64,000 nt of DNA. Origin: Sorex araneus. Lineage: Eukaryota > Chordata > Mammalia > Eulipotyphla > Soricidae. This document shows, piece after piece, positions 33,413 through 44,494 of the stretch (position 1 is the stretch's first letter; each line of letters begins with the position of its first letter). A program made the position numbers and the translations under genes. The stretch spans positions 20,250,675 through 20,314,674 of the forward strand of contig NC_073303.1 of the NCBI RefSeq assembly GCF_027595985.1. The letters are read 5' to 3'. The notes below the pieces were generated by a model. That model was not told where the DNA came from, ran no database searches, and saw only the letters and a program-made list of their open reading frames with translations.

Positions 33413-34860
33413 GAACCAGGTCTTGGATTCATTGATCTTCATAGTATTATTTTTTTTTATTTTTGTTCTAAGTTTTATTTCATTCCTTCTACCAATTTTT
33501 GGTTATTTATTTCGTCTTCTAGTCCCTTCCATTATAACTAAAGTCAATTGTTGATTTTTTTTCTTATTCATTAATGTGGCTCTGTGTATTGATAAACGTC
33601 TCTTTTTATATTGCTTTTGCTGTGTCCCGTAGAGTTGAATAAATTTTCTTTGTTTGTTTTGTTCTCCAGATAATCTTTTATCTCTCCTTTGATATCTTCA
33701 TGGACCCAGGAGTTATTCAGAAGCATGCTGTTTATTTCAATCTGCACTACTTATTAAGACTTATTTTTGTGTTCCAACATATGATCTATTCTTGAGAATA
33801 TTCCATGTGCACTTTAGAAGATTGTGCACTCATTTCCTTGAAAATGGAAATTTTTTTGTTCAAATGATCTGTCCATTGCTTTAGGGAATTTTTAAGATGC
33901 TCTGCAATTATTGTGTTGTATCAACGATCCCTATAAGGTCTGTTAATAATTGTTTCACTTTGGGGAGGTTGAAAGTCTATTTTATCAAATACGGAGTAGC
34001 AGTTCCTGTCATAGCAGTTCCTGTCCCTTTCTCTGCATTGTTGACTTGGAACATTTTGTTCTAGCCTTTCACTTTAAACTTATGATTGTCTTTATATATG
34101 ATAAGAAACTCTTGGGTACATATTACAGTTGGATCTTGTTCTTTCATCAATACAGCCACTCTGTGTCTTTTGACTGGTGAGTTCAAACATTCACATCTAG
34201 GGTGATTACTGATATATGGGGGTTATTGCTCTCCTATCTTTTGTTTTCTACTTATTCCAAATTTCTGTTGTTTTTATTCAGTTTGTTTCTATCTTTTCAT
34301 TTAAATTGTTTCTTTCTGGTTTTCTTAATGTCCCTACTCAAGACTTTTGGGTTTTGGTTACCATGGGGATTATATCATACTTTCTGTATCTAAGAAGCTT
34401 TAGTTTGCACTGCTATCAACTCATTGTCATTTGACTGTACTTGTTCTATACTTTCCTTTCTCGCTTTTATATTTCAGTTGTACCTCCTGTCACTGTTGTT
34501 TTTGTGTTTGTTACTACATTACTATTAATGTCTTTTCATTATGCTTTTGTGGCTCTTTCTATACACATATGTATATATATACACGTATATACATATATAC
34601 ATATCTTGAACTTGCTTCTCTGTTTAGTTTTCTTGTTTATTGATTTTTTAATGGAGTCTTCTCTCCCTTCTTTGTCACCTCCTCCAGTTCTGTCTTTAAA
34701 TTTGCCCTCTAAAGACTTGTCATTTTCTTTGAGCAATTCTATCTTATTTTCACAGAAGCTGCCTGTAGAATCTTTCTGCATATGCACTGGGTTAGCTTCT
34801 TTTGTCTTGCTTCAGGTGATGTGGTGGCTTTATTATTTGTTTCTCTGACAGTAATGAAGG

Positions 34861-35190
34861 AGGTGATAGCAATGATATTTAAAGAAAAACCTCAAATTTT
34901 AATCAATTGATCACAGAGTTACCAGTGAGTGGTGGGGGGGAGGGCGGGCGGTGCGCATATATAGGAAGGATTGATGGGCAGAAACTCAGAAGGCAAGATC
35001 TACACTGTCCCTCCTAATCTGTCACCATGTGAAATCTCTAATTCCTGCCAACAGGAATTAGAGATTCCATCATTTGGCTTGAAGTCCTCTCCTCAGGTCT
35101 TTTATACTCTAAAGTGGTGCTCTACTTTGGGAGCCACTCACAGTAATCTTAACCAACCAGACCGATGTTTCAATGGAGGGTGTGAGGATG
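34861..35190. other. Unassigned sequence
   Basis: No named repeat. It contains a small inverted repeat around 35040-35070 (ctaattcctgcc / aggaattagag). Confidence 0.4.
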
Positions 35191-35194
35191 CTAT

Positions 35195-35342
35195 GCTAAT
35201 GGAGTTCTGTGGTTCCAGGGACCACACTGGTGGTGCTCCAGGACTTCCAAGGCAACACAAAATAATACTGGGGGTCCATGTGGCACAAAGGATTGAATCA
35301 GGGTTGGCCATCACCTTATGCCTGTACTGTCTCTCCAGTCAC
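35195..35342 (-). mobile_element. Old SOR-type SINE
   Basis: ggattgaatcagggttggcc and gtactgtctctccag are the recognisable parts. It abuts a younger SINE downstream. Confidence 0.65.
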
Positions 35343-35374
35343 TCTTCAGCTCTTCAATTAAAAACTTTTCCAGA

Positions 35375-35560
35375 CGGGGCTGGAGTGATAGCATGATAGC
35401 ACAGCAGGTAGGGTGTTTGCCTTGCACTCGGCCAACCCGGGTTCAATTCCCAGCATCCCATATGGTTGGTCCCCTGAGCACAACCAGGAGTCATTCTTGA
35501 GTACAAAGCCAGGAGTAACCCCTGTGCACCGCCAGGCGTGACCCAAAAGGAAAAAAAAAA
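35375..35560 (+). mobile_element. SOR-type SINE with TSD
   Basis: ggggctggagtgatagcatgatagcacagcagg holds a small duplication at box A. Box B is gggttcaattcccagc. TSD aaaacttttccaga (35361-35374 and about 35564-35577). Confidence 0.95.
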
Positions 35561-35579
35561 AAAAAAACTTTTCCAGATG

Positions 35580-36500
35580 TTTGACACTTTCTGTACGTTG
35601 AATTGGCAAGTGGGAAAAAAAAAAAACCACTTTTAACAAAGCAATGGAAAATCTTATTTTTCACTGCACTTCTATGAGAGAGTTTAGAAATTTCAGCATG
35701 TCCTTCTCTTTATTGAAACTATCAATTTTCATTAGAAGAAGTCATCTCGTTCCACAGTCCTTGATTTCCCCGTGACCTTCGTAATATTAATCACATTGAT
35801 CCTTGAGTTACTTGAAGCTTTGTTCAGTGGCAATCCAGTCTAGGAGAACACAGGTGACAGCTTGATAAACTGCTTCCCCAGACTATGACAAGAACACTTA
35901 AAAAACACCAGCTGGATGCGCATTGTCTTCAACTTCAACTCGAGAAAGAGAACATTTCCATACTCCCAAAGACTTTCCATCATTCTCTCCGGCGTTAGGG
36001 GTTGCCATTGCTCCCTTCCCACCTTTGAATCATTCTGACTAGACACCAGCTCAGTCTGGTTGAAGTTTGAAGTGAATTTATTAAAGAATATCAGGGGGCG
36101 CATGGAATCTCAATAAAGGCGCAAGTGTCAGATTGGCAGCTAGAGAACCTGGAAAGGTATTAACTGAGCAGGGACACAAAGGCTTACGAAAGAAACAGGC
36201 TAATTGGACCCTCCGCCCCATTAGTCTCTCTGGCACTGCTACATGAGAGACTCAATCATTATACCACGCCTGGCTCTGAGAGACATAGGCGTGATTCCTG
36301 TGGTGCCCACATCTATATGGCTGCATCTCCCAAGTGGGTACCATGACTCATACCTGACCCTAATGACGAAGACTGAGAAAGAAAGGAATGAATATTTCAC
36401 TTTCTGCAAGGGAAAGTTACGCTCCATCTGCCACTAACACAAAGTGGGAAAATCCAAATATATACAAGGGTTTCAGATACTGAAGGATCGAAAAAGAAGG
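35580..36500. other. Single-copy sequence
   Basis: No repeat or exon recognised. Frames at 36239-36437 lie on opposite strands of the same DNA and are not supported. Confidence 0.5.
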
Positions 36501-36505
36501 AAAGG

Positions 36506-36675
36506 GGATGGAGAGATAGTGCAATGATTAAAACACTTGCTTTGCACATAGTTGACCTGGGTTTGAGTCCCTAGTGCCCCATATGTTCCCCTCAGCCCCT
36601 CTGGGAGTAATCCCTGAGCACAGAGTCAGGAGCAAGCCCTGAAAACAAAACAAAAAGCAAAACAAAACAAAAAGG
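36506..36675 (+). mobile_element. Old SOR-type SINE
   Basis: ggggatggagagatagtgcaatg, then gggtttgagtccctag and a (CAAAA)n-type tail. Confidence 0.85.
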
Positions 36676-37920
36676 ACAAGTGTTCGCTTAAAAAAGGCAA
36701 GCCCCTTTTTCTTTATCTCTAATAGGGAGACAAGATAATTGGCAACAAGAAGATAAATTTAGTTCATATGCTGGAGGGCACTAAAATGCTCCTAAGTGAG
36801 CCTATTTCCTGGGTCTCCTGGTGAATTACAATATTCTGAGGTTCCTTTGTGAGTTCCATAGCCAGTTCCCTCTTCTGATCTGTCATCACACAAGAGCTAA
36901 TTAACTGGCCTTTGACTTCATTGTCTTAGTATGTAGTATACATTGATTTTCACCACAACCATGACTTTCTCTTTACTTGATATGCTTTACTTTGCTTTAC
37001 TTGATGGCATTTTACTTTAACCAGAATTGATTGAACATTCCCATATGCTAGACAAAGGGTGAGGCCTTAAGGACACAAAGATTCCCAATCTATGAAGAAT
37101 GTACATAACACCAAGGGGCATCTATAGAGTTTTTAAATGTAAATGTCAAGTCCTTGACAGACACATCCAACGTTCAAAGTGTCTGAGTCTAAAAATAAGA
37201 AAAAAGCAGAGTCAAGTGAACCCCAGATAATTCCCCTCACACTGAGAATAAGCCCAAACTCTACTCCGGTTGGACACAGAAGGTCCTACCAGACTGAGTA
37301 TGTTTTTTTCCAAATTGACTTTAAGCTCTGCAATAGTTCTGTGCTAACTTTGCTGCAGTCTTATCTGTCGTCATTCTTTCCTTGAGCAGGTCAACCTCGC
37401 TCTTCCCCTGCTTTTCTCTGGGGATGACTTCTCAGAGAGGTCTCCGTGTGAAATAGCCACTCTCTTCTCAGCCACTTATCAATCATATTTCTGCTATGTT
37501 CTGTGTCTATCCCACCTTCACCATCCCTGACTCACCAAGAACATGTGCTACCAGACAGACATTTCCAGTCATATTCATGACTATCCTTGGTGTACTGCAT
37601 GGTGGGTTCATCTAAATAAGTTATTCCAAAAAGTGTAATATATAAAGTAAAGTCCAGTGAAGTCGTGGCAGACTCCAAGCATAGCTCACAGTGGGCAGGC
37701 CAGGGGATCAGGATGGGGATATTTAAGATGTAGAATTCCAGAGTGTGTTAGAACATCTTGGATTCTACTTTCTTCAGCCCTTTCTGCCCCTTCACAAATT
37801 TTGTCACAAGATAGAAATAAAAAAAGTGGAAGTACCTTTGGTCCCAGCCAGGTAGATCACATGGACATAATGGTATCAAAATCTGGGCAGACTTTGGCCC
37901 AGTCATCACTTAAAAATACA
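36676..37920. other. Single-copy sequence
   Basis: About 1.2 kb with no recognisable repeat or supported exon. Confidence 0.5.
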
Positions 37921-37926
37921 TCTTTG

Positions 37927-38270
37927 GGAACCAGGAGATGACACAGTGACTATGACACTTGCCTTCACATGTAAGCTCAAAAGTTTAATCCTTGGTACTG
38001 CCTATATGGACTGAGTGCAACCTTGCAATCTAGCCCTGTTATTTGTGATCCCCAGAGAGAGAGAGTCAGGGGGTGACCTAGTGGCTGAAGATCTTGCCTT
38101 TCAAATGTGAGGCCATGAATTCAATCCCCAGTGCCACAGACGTGTGCCAAGCTTAGCCTAGCAGCTCTGCTCACTCGTATATGGCATTTCTACTCTCTGT
38201 GACTCATAGCATCACAAGTGATTTCCAGCTACACCACAGGTGAGTATTTGAGTACCACCACTAAATAGTG
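37927..38270 (+). mobile_element. Two decayed SINE-like units (possible)
   Basis: ggaaccaggagatgacacagtg (37929) and gggggtgacctagtggctg (38069) each precede a weak box B (aagtttaatccttgg; gaattcaatccccag). They are highly diverged. Confidence 0.5.
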
Positions 38271-38312
38271 TCATTCCCAGTTAGAACCACAACTTTAAAA
38301 AAAATGTATTAG

Positions 38313-38481
38313 GGGGCTGAAGCAATAGCACAGCGGGTGGGGCGTTTGCCTTGCATGCGGCCTACCCGGGTTCAAATCCCAGCATCCCATATGGTCCCCT
38401 GAGCACCGCCAGGGGTGATTCCTGAGTGCATGAGCCAGGAGTGACCCCTGTGCATTGCTGGGTGTGACCCAAAAAGAAAAA
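38313..38481 (+). mobile_element. SOR-type SINE with TSD
   Basis: gggggctgaagcaatagcacagcgggtgg with box B gggttcaaatcccagc. TSD aaaatgtattag at 38301-38312 and 38482-38493. Confidence 0.95.
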
Positions 38482-38745
38482 AAAATGTATTAGGCCTGCC
38501 TGTGGCCACAAGTGTGGGCACTATTTGTGAGAACCATAGCCAAAGTAGACAACTGCCAGTGAGCACCAATGGCAAGTGTACGGCCTACACAACTTGATGA
38601 ATGATCCCTGCTGAGCACCACAACCAAATGTACCAACATCACAACCAAGCTTCTGTGGGCTCCCTAATCCTTGCAATGCCATCAACATAGAGAAAGAAGA
38701 AAGAAAGGGAATTAAATGCATAACAATAAAAAACAAATGAATGCA

Positions 38746-38915
38746 AGGGTCAGAGCGATGGTACAGCGAGTAGGGCGGTTGCTTACACACAGCCAACCGT
38801 GGTTCAATCTCCTGAATCCTCCATAGTCCCCTGAGCACCACCAGGAGTAATTCTGAGTGTAGATCCAGGAGTAACCTCTGAGCATTGCCCAGTATGACCC
38901 AAAAACAAGACACAA
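38746..38915 (+). mobile_element. SOR-type SINE
   Basis: gggtcagagcgatggtacagcgagtaggg with box B tggttcaatctcctg and an A-rich tail. Confidence 0.88.
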
Positions 38916-38929
38916 AAATTAATACACTG

Positions 38930-39640
38930 TTTTCCAATATAAAGAAAGTATTTGCCCACTAAGTACATCTCACCAAAAGGACAGGCAAATTAGAGAGGAC
39001 CATTCTGGCCTTTGGATGGAGTCAGACATGGCAGCATCTCCCCTCTTATCCAGTCATGTGGAAACAACAGAGTGCCCAGTCTCATTAAATTTCAGGACTA
39101 GCAGAAAATTGCAATACAGGCTCCAAATCAGCTGCTTCTCTTGTCAGTGTTAGCAATCGCTCTGGCAACTTTCTCTTTATCTCAGTGCTCTACAGCTATT
39201 TATACGTTGGCATAGGAAAAGAGATTATTTGCAGAAATGCCTCCGGATCCTATGTCATTTATACAGGGACAGAAGATGTTTTCAAAGAACCATATTTCTG
39301 TAGTATTTTTTGCGACAAAGACTGTACAGCAATGATCTGCCAGGTTGTGTGGGTGTAAAAACAGCCTCCATTAACGAATCTTCAGTTCTACTTTGGCTGC
39401 TGAAGTATCTATTCAAGTTTTGCAGTCTGCCCATATTTAGATTTTGGATTTTGCTCATGATCCGTTTTCAAGGTTTAAGAACACAATAACGAGCCCAGGA
39501 GTTTCTCCCTCAGGCCCCTCCTCTCTATTGGGTTTTCTTGGAGTCCTGCCAATATTGGTGCACTCGGGGACACTTGCTTTAGAAAATCTGAAAATGTGCA
39601 ATAGTCAGGATAACACAAGTCACAAAATTTCACTTTCATG
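38930..39640. other. Single-copy sequence
   Basis: No repeat or exon recognised in about 700 bp. Confidence 0.5.
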
Positions 39641-39660
39641 AGCTACCGAGGTACTTTGGG

Positions 39661-39908
39661 CTGGAGTGATAACACAGCAGGTAGGGCGTTTGCCTTGCAT
39701 GCAGCTGACCCAGGTTCGATTCCTCCGTCCCGCTCGGAGAACCCAGCAAGCTACTGACAGTATCCCGCCCACACGGCAGAGTCTGGCAAGCTACCCGTGG
39801 CATATTCGATATGCCAAAACAGTAACAACAAGTCTCACAATGGAGATGTTTACTGGTGCCTGCTTGAGCAAATCGATGAGCAACGGGACGATACTGTTAC
39901 AGTGCAGT
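39661..39908 (+). mobile_element. Full-length long SINE (tRNA head + second body)
   Basis: The head has ggctggagtgataacacagcagg and box B aggttcgattcc. It switches to a body different from SOR at tccgtcccgctcgg. The body contains catattcgatatgccaaaac and caagtctcacaatggag, and ends gatactgttacagtgc with no poly(A). Flanks gctaccgaggtactttggg (39642) and gctactgtggtactttggg (39909) match at 17 of 19 positions, a TSD around head plus body. This is the best reference copy of the family in the window. Confidence 0.88.
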
Positions 39909-39927
39909 GCTACTGTGGTACTTTGGG

Positions 39928-40548
39928 TCCTTTCAGCAGTAGATGCCAAGATAGGATTATTAAGCAAGCAATTTATCAGGAGAAGCAGCAAGAGAGCCAA
40001 AGGGAGGTGAGAGGAGCTGAGAGGAGGTGAGGGGAGCTGGGAGAGATGATCAGGGCATCGTAGGGGGCCTGGATCAGCAGTCTCAGGTTGCAGTTATGTT
40101 CCAAGGACCTTAACCCGGTGATGGGAAGTCTGAACCGATGTGGCCCAAAAGAGACGCCTGGCATCTTTGAGGAACAGACCTACAGTAGCAGCCCTTCCAC
40201 CTTTGGGTGTTGTCCTCAAAAAGCCCCTGGGGAGCTGGACTCGGGCAAGTGCCATAGAGGATCCTCATCTTCCACTGCACTCCCTGCAATAGCAGCATGG
40301 AATGGTGCATTGCCATGGTCACCAACGCTGCCACCCAGTTTCTTCAAAAACACACATTGAGTTACCAGGAGAGAAGAGGGGTGGGTGGAGAGGGGTCGAG
40401 CAGCTAAAAGGGGTCGGTGTACAGTGAGAGATAGAGCTGGATTACCGTGCGGAGCCTACTATAGCCTACACAAATGAGGATTCAGTGACGCACACTTGAA
40501 ACTTACATAGTGTCATCATGCACAATACTTCAATTAAAACTATTTTTT
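39928..40548. other. Unassigned GC-richer sequence
   Basis: Contains ggagctgagaggaggtgagg-type purine text near 40005-40045. No gene or repeat family could be assigned. A 90-codon frame (40088-40360) has no recognisable domain. Confidence 0.4.
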
Positions 40549-40564
40549 AAAAATTAGAAACATC

Positions 40565-41279
40565 GAATCTCATCATAGGCCACCATCCAGATCACACGGC
40601 TGCTTCTCCCGGAAGAGAGCGTAGCATGAGGCCCCCGTAGCCATGCCGCTGGTCTCTGCACCAGGCTGTTTCACACGGGGCGCCCCAGAGGGGGTGGGTG
40701 AGAGTCCTCCCCGCCTCAAGGAACCCAGACCCGGCAGCCAAAAATCTCCACAACCCAACCACTGCCATGCTCAAGGACGCTCCCCATATGCTCAGGCCGA
40801 GCCTCACATATGAGTGAACATATTCCTAGCCCGCATCATAAGACACTCTGTACCCATTCTCCATAATTATCACACCACATTTGACGGGCTTCAGATAGTA
40901 GGCAACAAATCATAGAGGGAAATATATATATATGCATATATACATATTCTTAGATATATATATACCAAGGCTCACATCACCTGAACTTTAACAACATGTT
41001 AGCAATATCCTATAGAATGTCTTAATGGCTCCTGCCAAAGTAGAACAATCTTCACACTGTTTCCTAGATGAACACTTTTTTGTCAGCATGTTCAGCAGTT
41101 CATCATAACAGACAATACAAAATATATTATTTTGGTTGTGTTTTGCGACAAGGATTGGGGCTTGGGATGGAAGCATCCCGAATTTGGTGGTGGGAAGGTG
41201 TAATGGTGGTGGGATGGGTGTTTGACTATTAAATATAATCAAATATTGTGAACCAACTTGTAAAATAAAAAATATTTTT
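40565..41279 (+). mobile_element. R composite with older L1-type tail
   Basis: Begins with the R module (about 40600-40810; cttctcccggaagag, then ccatgctcaaggacgctcc). It continues into a type-B L1 3' tail that ends caacttgtaaaataaaaaa. Flanks aaaaattagaaacatc (40549-40564) and aaaaatcagaaacatc (41280-41295) differ at one position. An AT microsatellite lies at about 40921-40973. Confidence 0.7.
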
Positions 41280-41296
41280 AAAAATCAGAAACATCC

Positions 41297-41458
41297 GTTT
41301 TGGGACCACACCAAGTGGGGATTGCTCAATGCTTACTCATGGCTGTACACTCAGGGTTCACTCTTAGCCAGCTCAGAAGATCATATGGGATACTGAGGAT
41401 CTAACCCAGTTTGGGTGCATGCAAGGCAATTGCTGTGCCCACTGTACTATCACTCAGG
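41297..41458 (-). mobile_element. Old SOR-type SINE
   Basis: cgttttgggaccacaccaag to actatcactcagg. Promoter boxes are decayed (ggatctaacccagtttggg). Confidence 0.75.
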
Positions 41459-41604
41459 AACCAAAAATTAGAAACTTTTCAACTTCCTTATTGAAAGATT
41501 TAGGGTTGTAAAGCAGACCATCAGGCTGAGCCACTGCAGAGACCCTTCTCCCAAAGAGGAATTTAATGTTGTATATATTAGGAGTTCTATAGAGAACCTA
41601 GATT

Positions 41605-42108
41605 TTTTTAAGAAATAATAATTATTTATTTATTTGGAGTTTCAAGGCCATATCCAGCAGTGCTCAATGCAGCAATGGCAATAATACATATATACATTTT
41701 TGTACTCCTTCATAATTTTTTTAAAATTTTTATTAGTGAATCACGTGGGGTAAAGTTACAAACTTATGAACTTTCATGTTTGTATTTAGTTTACATCCCT
41801 CCACCAGTGCCCATTCTCTTCCACCAATGATCCCAGTATCCCTCCCACCACCCACACCCCAACCCCCACCACCCCACCCTGCCTCTGTGGCAGGGCATTC
41901 CCTTTTGTTCTCTATCCTGTTGGATGTTGTAGTTTGCAATGGAAGTATTGAATGGCCATTATGTTCTGCCCATGGTCTACTTTTGGTACGCAGCTTTCAA
42001 CCCGAGTGGGTCCTCCCAACATTCTCTACTAGGTGTTCCCTTCTCTGTCTCTGCTGCCTTCTCCCCCAGCATCTGAGGCCAGTTTCCAAGCTGTGGGGCA
42101 GACCTCCT
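41605..42108 (-). mobile_element. L1 3'UTR with possible 3' transduction
   Basis: L1 3'UTR text covers about 41710-42108 (caccagtgcccattctcttcc, catgggtgg-type spacing). Its 3' side carries a further roughly 100 bp (41610-41705), including a SINE scrap, and then a second T-rich end next to the first agagaacctag. Matching gagaacctag at 41593 and 42108 supports one insertion that includes the extra DNA. Confidence 0.65.
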
Positions 42109-42117
42109 GGAGAACCT

Positions 42118-43401
42118 AGTTTTTTTTTTTTTTTTAGCCTCCATTGTTCATAGCAGCTTTATTTTTTTTTTAATAATAATTTTATTGAATCACCATGTGG
42201 AGGGTTACATAGTTCTCAGGATTATGTCGGTTATACAATTCTCAAACACCCTTCCCTTCACCAGTGCCCATCTCCCATCACCAACCCCCCCCAGTATACC
42301 TGCCGCCCCCTCCCACCTCCCCAGTCCCCACCCTTGTACATGATAAGTTCCACTTCGTTTATGCCTTATCTCGATTACATTCCATGTTTCAACACACAAC
42401 TCACTACCGTTGTTGGGGTTTCCCCCAAAAAAGGAAAGCAGTCCTATTGCCAAGGAGGCATTTGATAGTTCTCCACTGCTAAGAATATAGAGTATTAAGT
42501 CCCGCTGTTTGTTACATAACTTTTCTTTTTCCCCCTTGCCCCGCGCCACCGAGTTCACGCCTATTTGGTAATCACCACGCTGCCTGACAAGGAAAAAAAA
42601 ACCGGAAAGGATGGTTATTTCCCGTCATCGGCAGGCGTGGGGCTCTGGCTTAGTTGATAGACTAGTCGAGTGTCTGCAAGCAGTTTCTGGAACAGACGGG
42701 CTTGCGCTGGTATCGGCTCCGGCTCGAGATTCCACCAGCGTCCCACTGTTCCATGTACATAATTTTTCCCCTTATATCCCATTCCTACGCCACCAGGTCT
42801 GTTTGCTTAATGGACATCACACTATGTTTGACACCACGCTGCGTTTCTTCCCGGGAAAGAAGGATATTTCTTCTCAGCTGGTGTGGGGATATAGCTTAGT
42901 TCAGTCTAGAGAGATGGCTACCACTTTGATTGCCTTCAATATTTCAGCAACAGACTTACTATTCTTGTTAGGATCTCCCACAAAAGTCCGACCCATTAAA
43001 AAGGGACATATTACATATTGCTGATGCAAAGATGACATTAGGTCGCGCCAGCGGCCGCGCGGTTTTGGGTTTCTGTATAAAGTCCAGGGATAGTACAACC
43101 AGAAATAACATCACTACAAACTTTTACCCTTTTATGGTGCTCATAAGATGGAGAAGCCTAGAGAGAGGCTCGGCGTCTCCATTTTGCGCTCAGGAAAACC
43201 GCGGATCCTGCGCTGTGCTCAGGGGGGAGGTGTGGAGAGAGAGAGAGGTTAAAAGAATTGGGGGATGCCCGGCTCCCACTGTTTCAGCGCACCGTGGGGT
43301 CTCTGGTCCCATGCCGGAATTAGTTCAGTGGGCTGTTTGGAGTCCAAGGGCGCTTCCTTGGGCTCTTCCATCATGCTCGCTCCGCAGCAGGGTCCAAAGG
43401 G
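42118..43401 (-). mobile_element. U composite retroposon, copy 2
   Basis: Minus-strand element bounded by gagaacctagttttt on both sides (about 42109 and 43403). On its own strand it has, in order: a GC-rich head (about 43090-43400; the 5' end reads CTGCTGCGGAGCGAGC); an L1-3'UTR-like segment (about 42915-43085); U1 (about 42670-42914, CTGAACTAAGC, CGTGGTGTC, CATTAAGC); U2 (about 42490-42669); an L1 3' tail (to about 42182); poly(A), a 26-bp tag (42136-42161), and a second poly(A). The landmarks match copy 1 at 15200-16429 in the same order. The head is longer here and includes CT-rich text. Confidence 0.8.
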
Positions 43402-43405
43402 AGAG

Positions 43406-43555
43406 AACCTAGTTTTTGAGGGAAAATCATCCTGCTATTAAAATAAATTCTACGTAGCTCTATATCAGAGGTGAGAAGTTTTTCTTAGAACTCAATCCTT
43501 TGATCCGTGGGTCATGAAAGGAGAAAAGATCATGTCTACCTATTGATCATTCCCT
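43406..43555. other. Single-copy sequence
   Basis: Short gap, nothing recognised. Confidence 0.35.
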
Positions 43556-43599
43556 CATCCTGCGTTCTTGTACACACGTGTCTCACAGTGTGTGTGTGG

Positions 43600-43885
43600 A
43601 GCACATTCTGTGTGCTCATCCAAGTGCCTGCCATGCCTTTGTCCTTCTTCTCCATGTAGAAAATTGCTCATCCTCCATGACCCACGCCAATTACCACCTT
43701 ACCTCTGGCACTGTCCCTGCAGGAATGGCACAGAGAGCTGACCTGCCATTGCCTTCCAACGGCACCTTGCACTGTGATTGCATTTAGCGACTTTACATGA
43801 TTTGTTTCTCTGTTTGTGTCCTCCACACTGTGAAATGTTTTCTCTAAAGAGGGAAGCAACGGCATCTTCCATAGAGGTATCGTCA
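43600..43885 (+). mobile_element. L2 LINE 3' end (ancient)
   Basis: tgcctgccatgcctttgtcc, then caattaccaccttacctctgg, ttgtttctctgtttgtgtcc and ctccacactgtgaa follow the L2 3'-end order. It is a mammalian-wide relic. Confidence 0.7.
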
Positions 43886-43924
43886 TTGTTTTCCAACCAT
43901 GACTGATATCTCTAGCTAGTTAAG

Positions 43925-44410
43925 AGAAGGCCATTGTCAGTGGTTGGAACTAACCACAAGTGTATGCGGTGCTGAGGGTAGGTAAGATAGAGAAGAAACC
44001 AGTATGACAATTATAGTTGGAAATGACCATGCTGGACAATATCTGAGGGTTAAAAGTCGGTAGAGGGATATTCTTGATAACCTTTCAGTATCAATATTGC
44101 AAACCACAAAGAGAGAGAGAGAGAGACAGAGAAAGAGAGAGAGGGAATGAGGGAAGGAGGGAGAGGAGGGAGGAGGAGGAGGGATGAAGGGTGGAAGAGA
44201 GAGAGAGAGAGAGAGGGAGAAGAAAAGTGCCTACCATAGAGGCAGGCAGGGGGTGGGGGGTGAAGGTAATTGGAGGGAACCTGAGGAAACTGGTGCTGGG
44301 AAATGTGCACTGATGGAGGGATGAGTGTTGGGATACTGTCTGACTGAAATCCAATCTTGAACAGCTTGAACAGCTTTGTAAGGTTCACAGTGATTCAACA
44401 AAAAAAAAAA
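43925..44410 (+). mobile_element. L1 3'UTR (type A) with GA microsatellite
   Basis: gttggaactaaccacaag to gattcaacaaaaaaaaaa. A GA/GGA array occupies 44108-44220, just before gtgcctaccatagaggcagg, the site where other type-A copies also carry GA arrays. Confidence 0.9.
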
Positions 44411-44494
44411 TTAAAAAAAAGATTGTTGAAATGTAAAAATAGAGAGCGAGAGAGAAGACAATTTACTTTCTAAGTTATTTAGATTTTCTACTGC

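Larger units (their letters stand above)
31704..34860 (-). mobile_element. Long old L1 (ORF2 RT to 5' region), interrupted
   Basis: Read on the minus strand it spans reverse-transcriptase domain text (31704-32480; on the plus strand gagataaatcccacttggtc, ttttgcatctatgttcatc). The endonuclease-side part of ORF2 follows (33425-34200; gcattgttgacttgg, cagccactctgtgtctttt). Less certain 5' sequence extends to about 34860. All frames are broken. It hosts a SINE at 32219-32388, an R composite at 32501-33100 and a decayed SINE near 33165-33412. It is the most nearly full-length L1 in the window. Confidence 0.8.

Noticed and set aside
39661..39740. tRNA gene
   Set aside because: Box A and box B are present, but this is the tRNA-derived head of a SINE with a TSD, repeated throughout the window. 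No complete tRNA fold with CCA-ready ends was seen.
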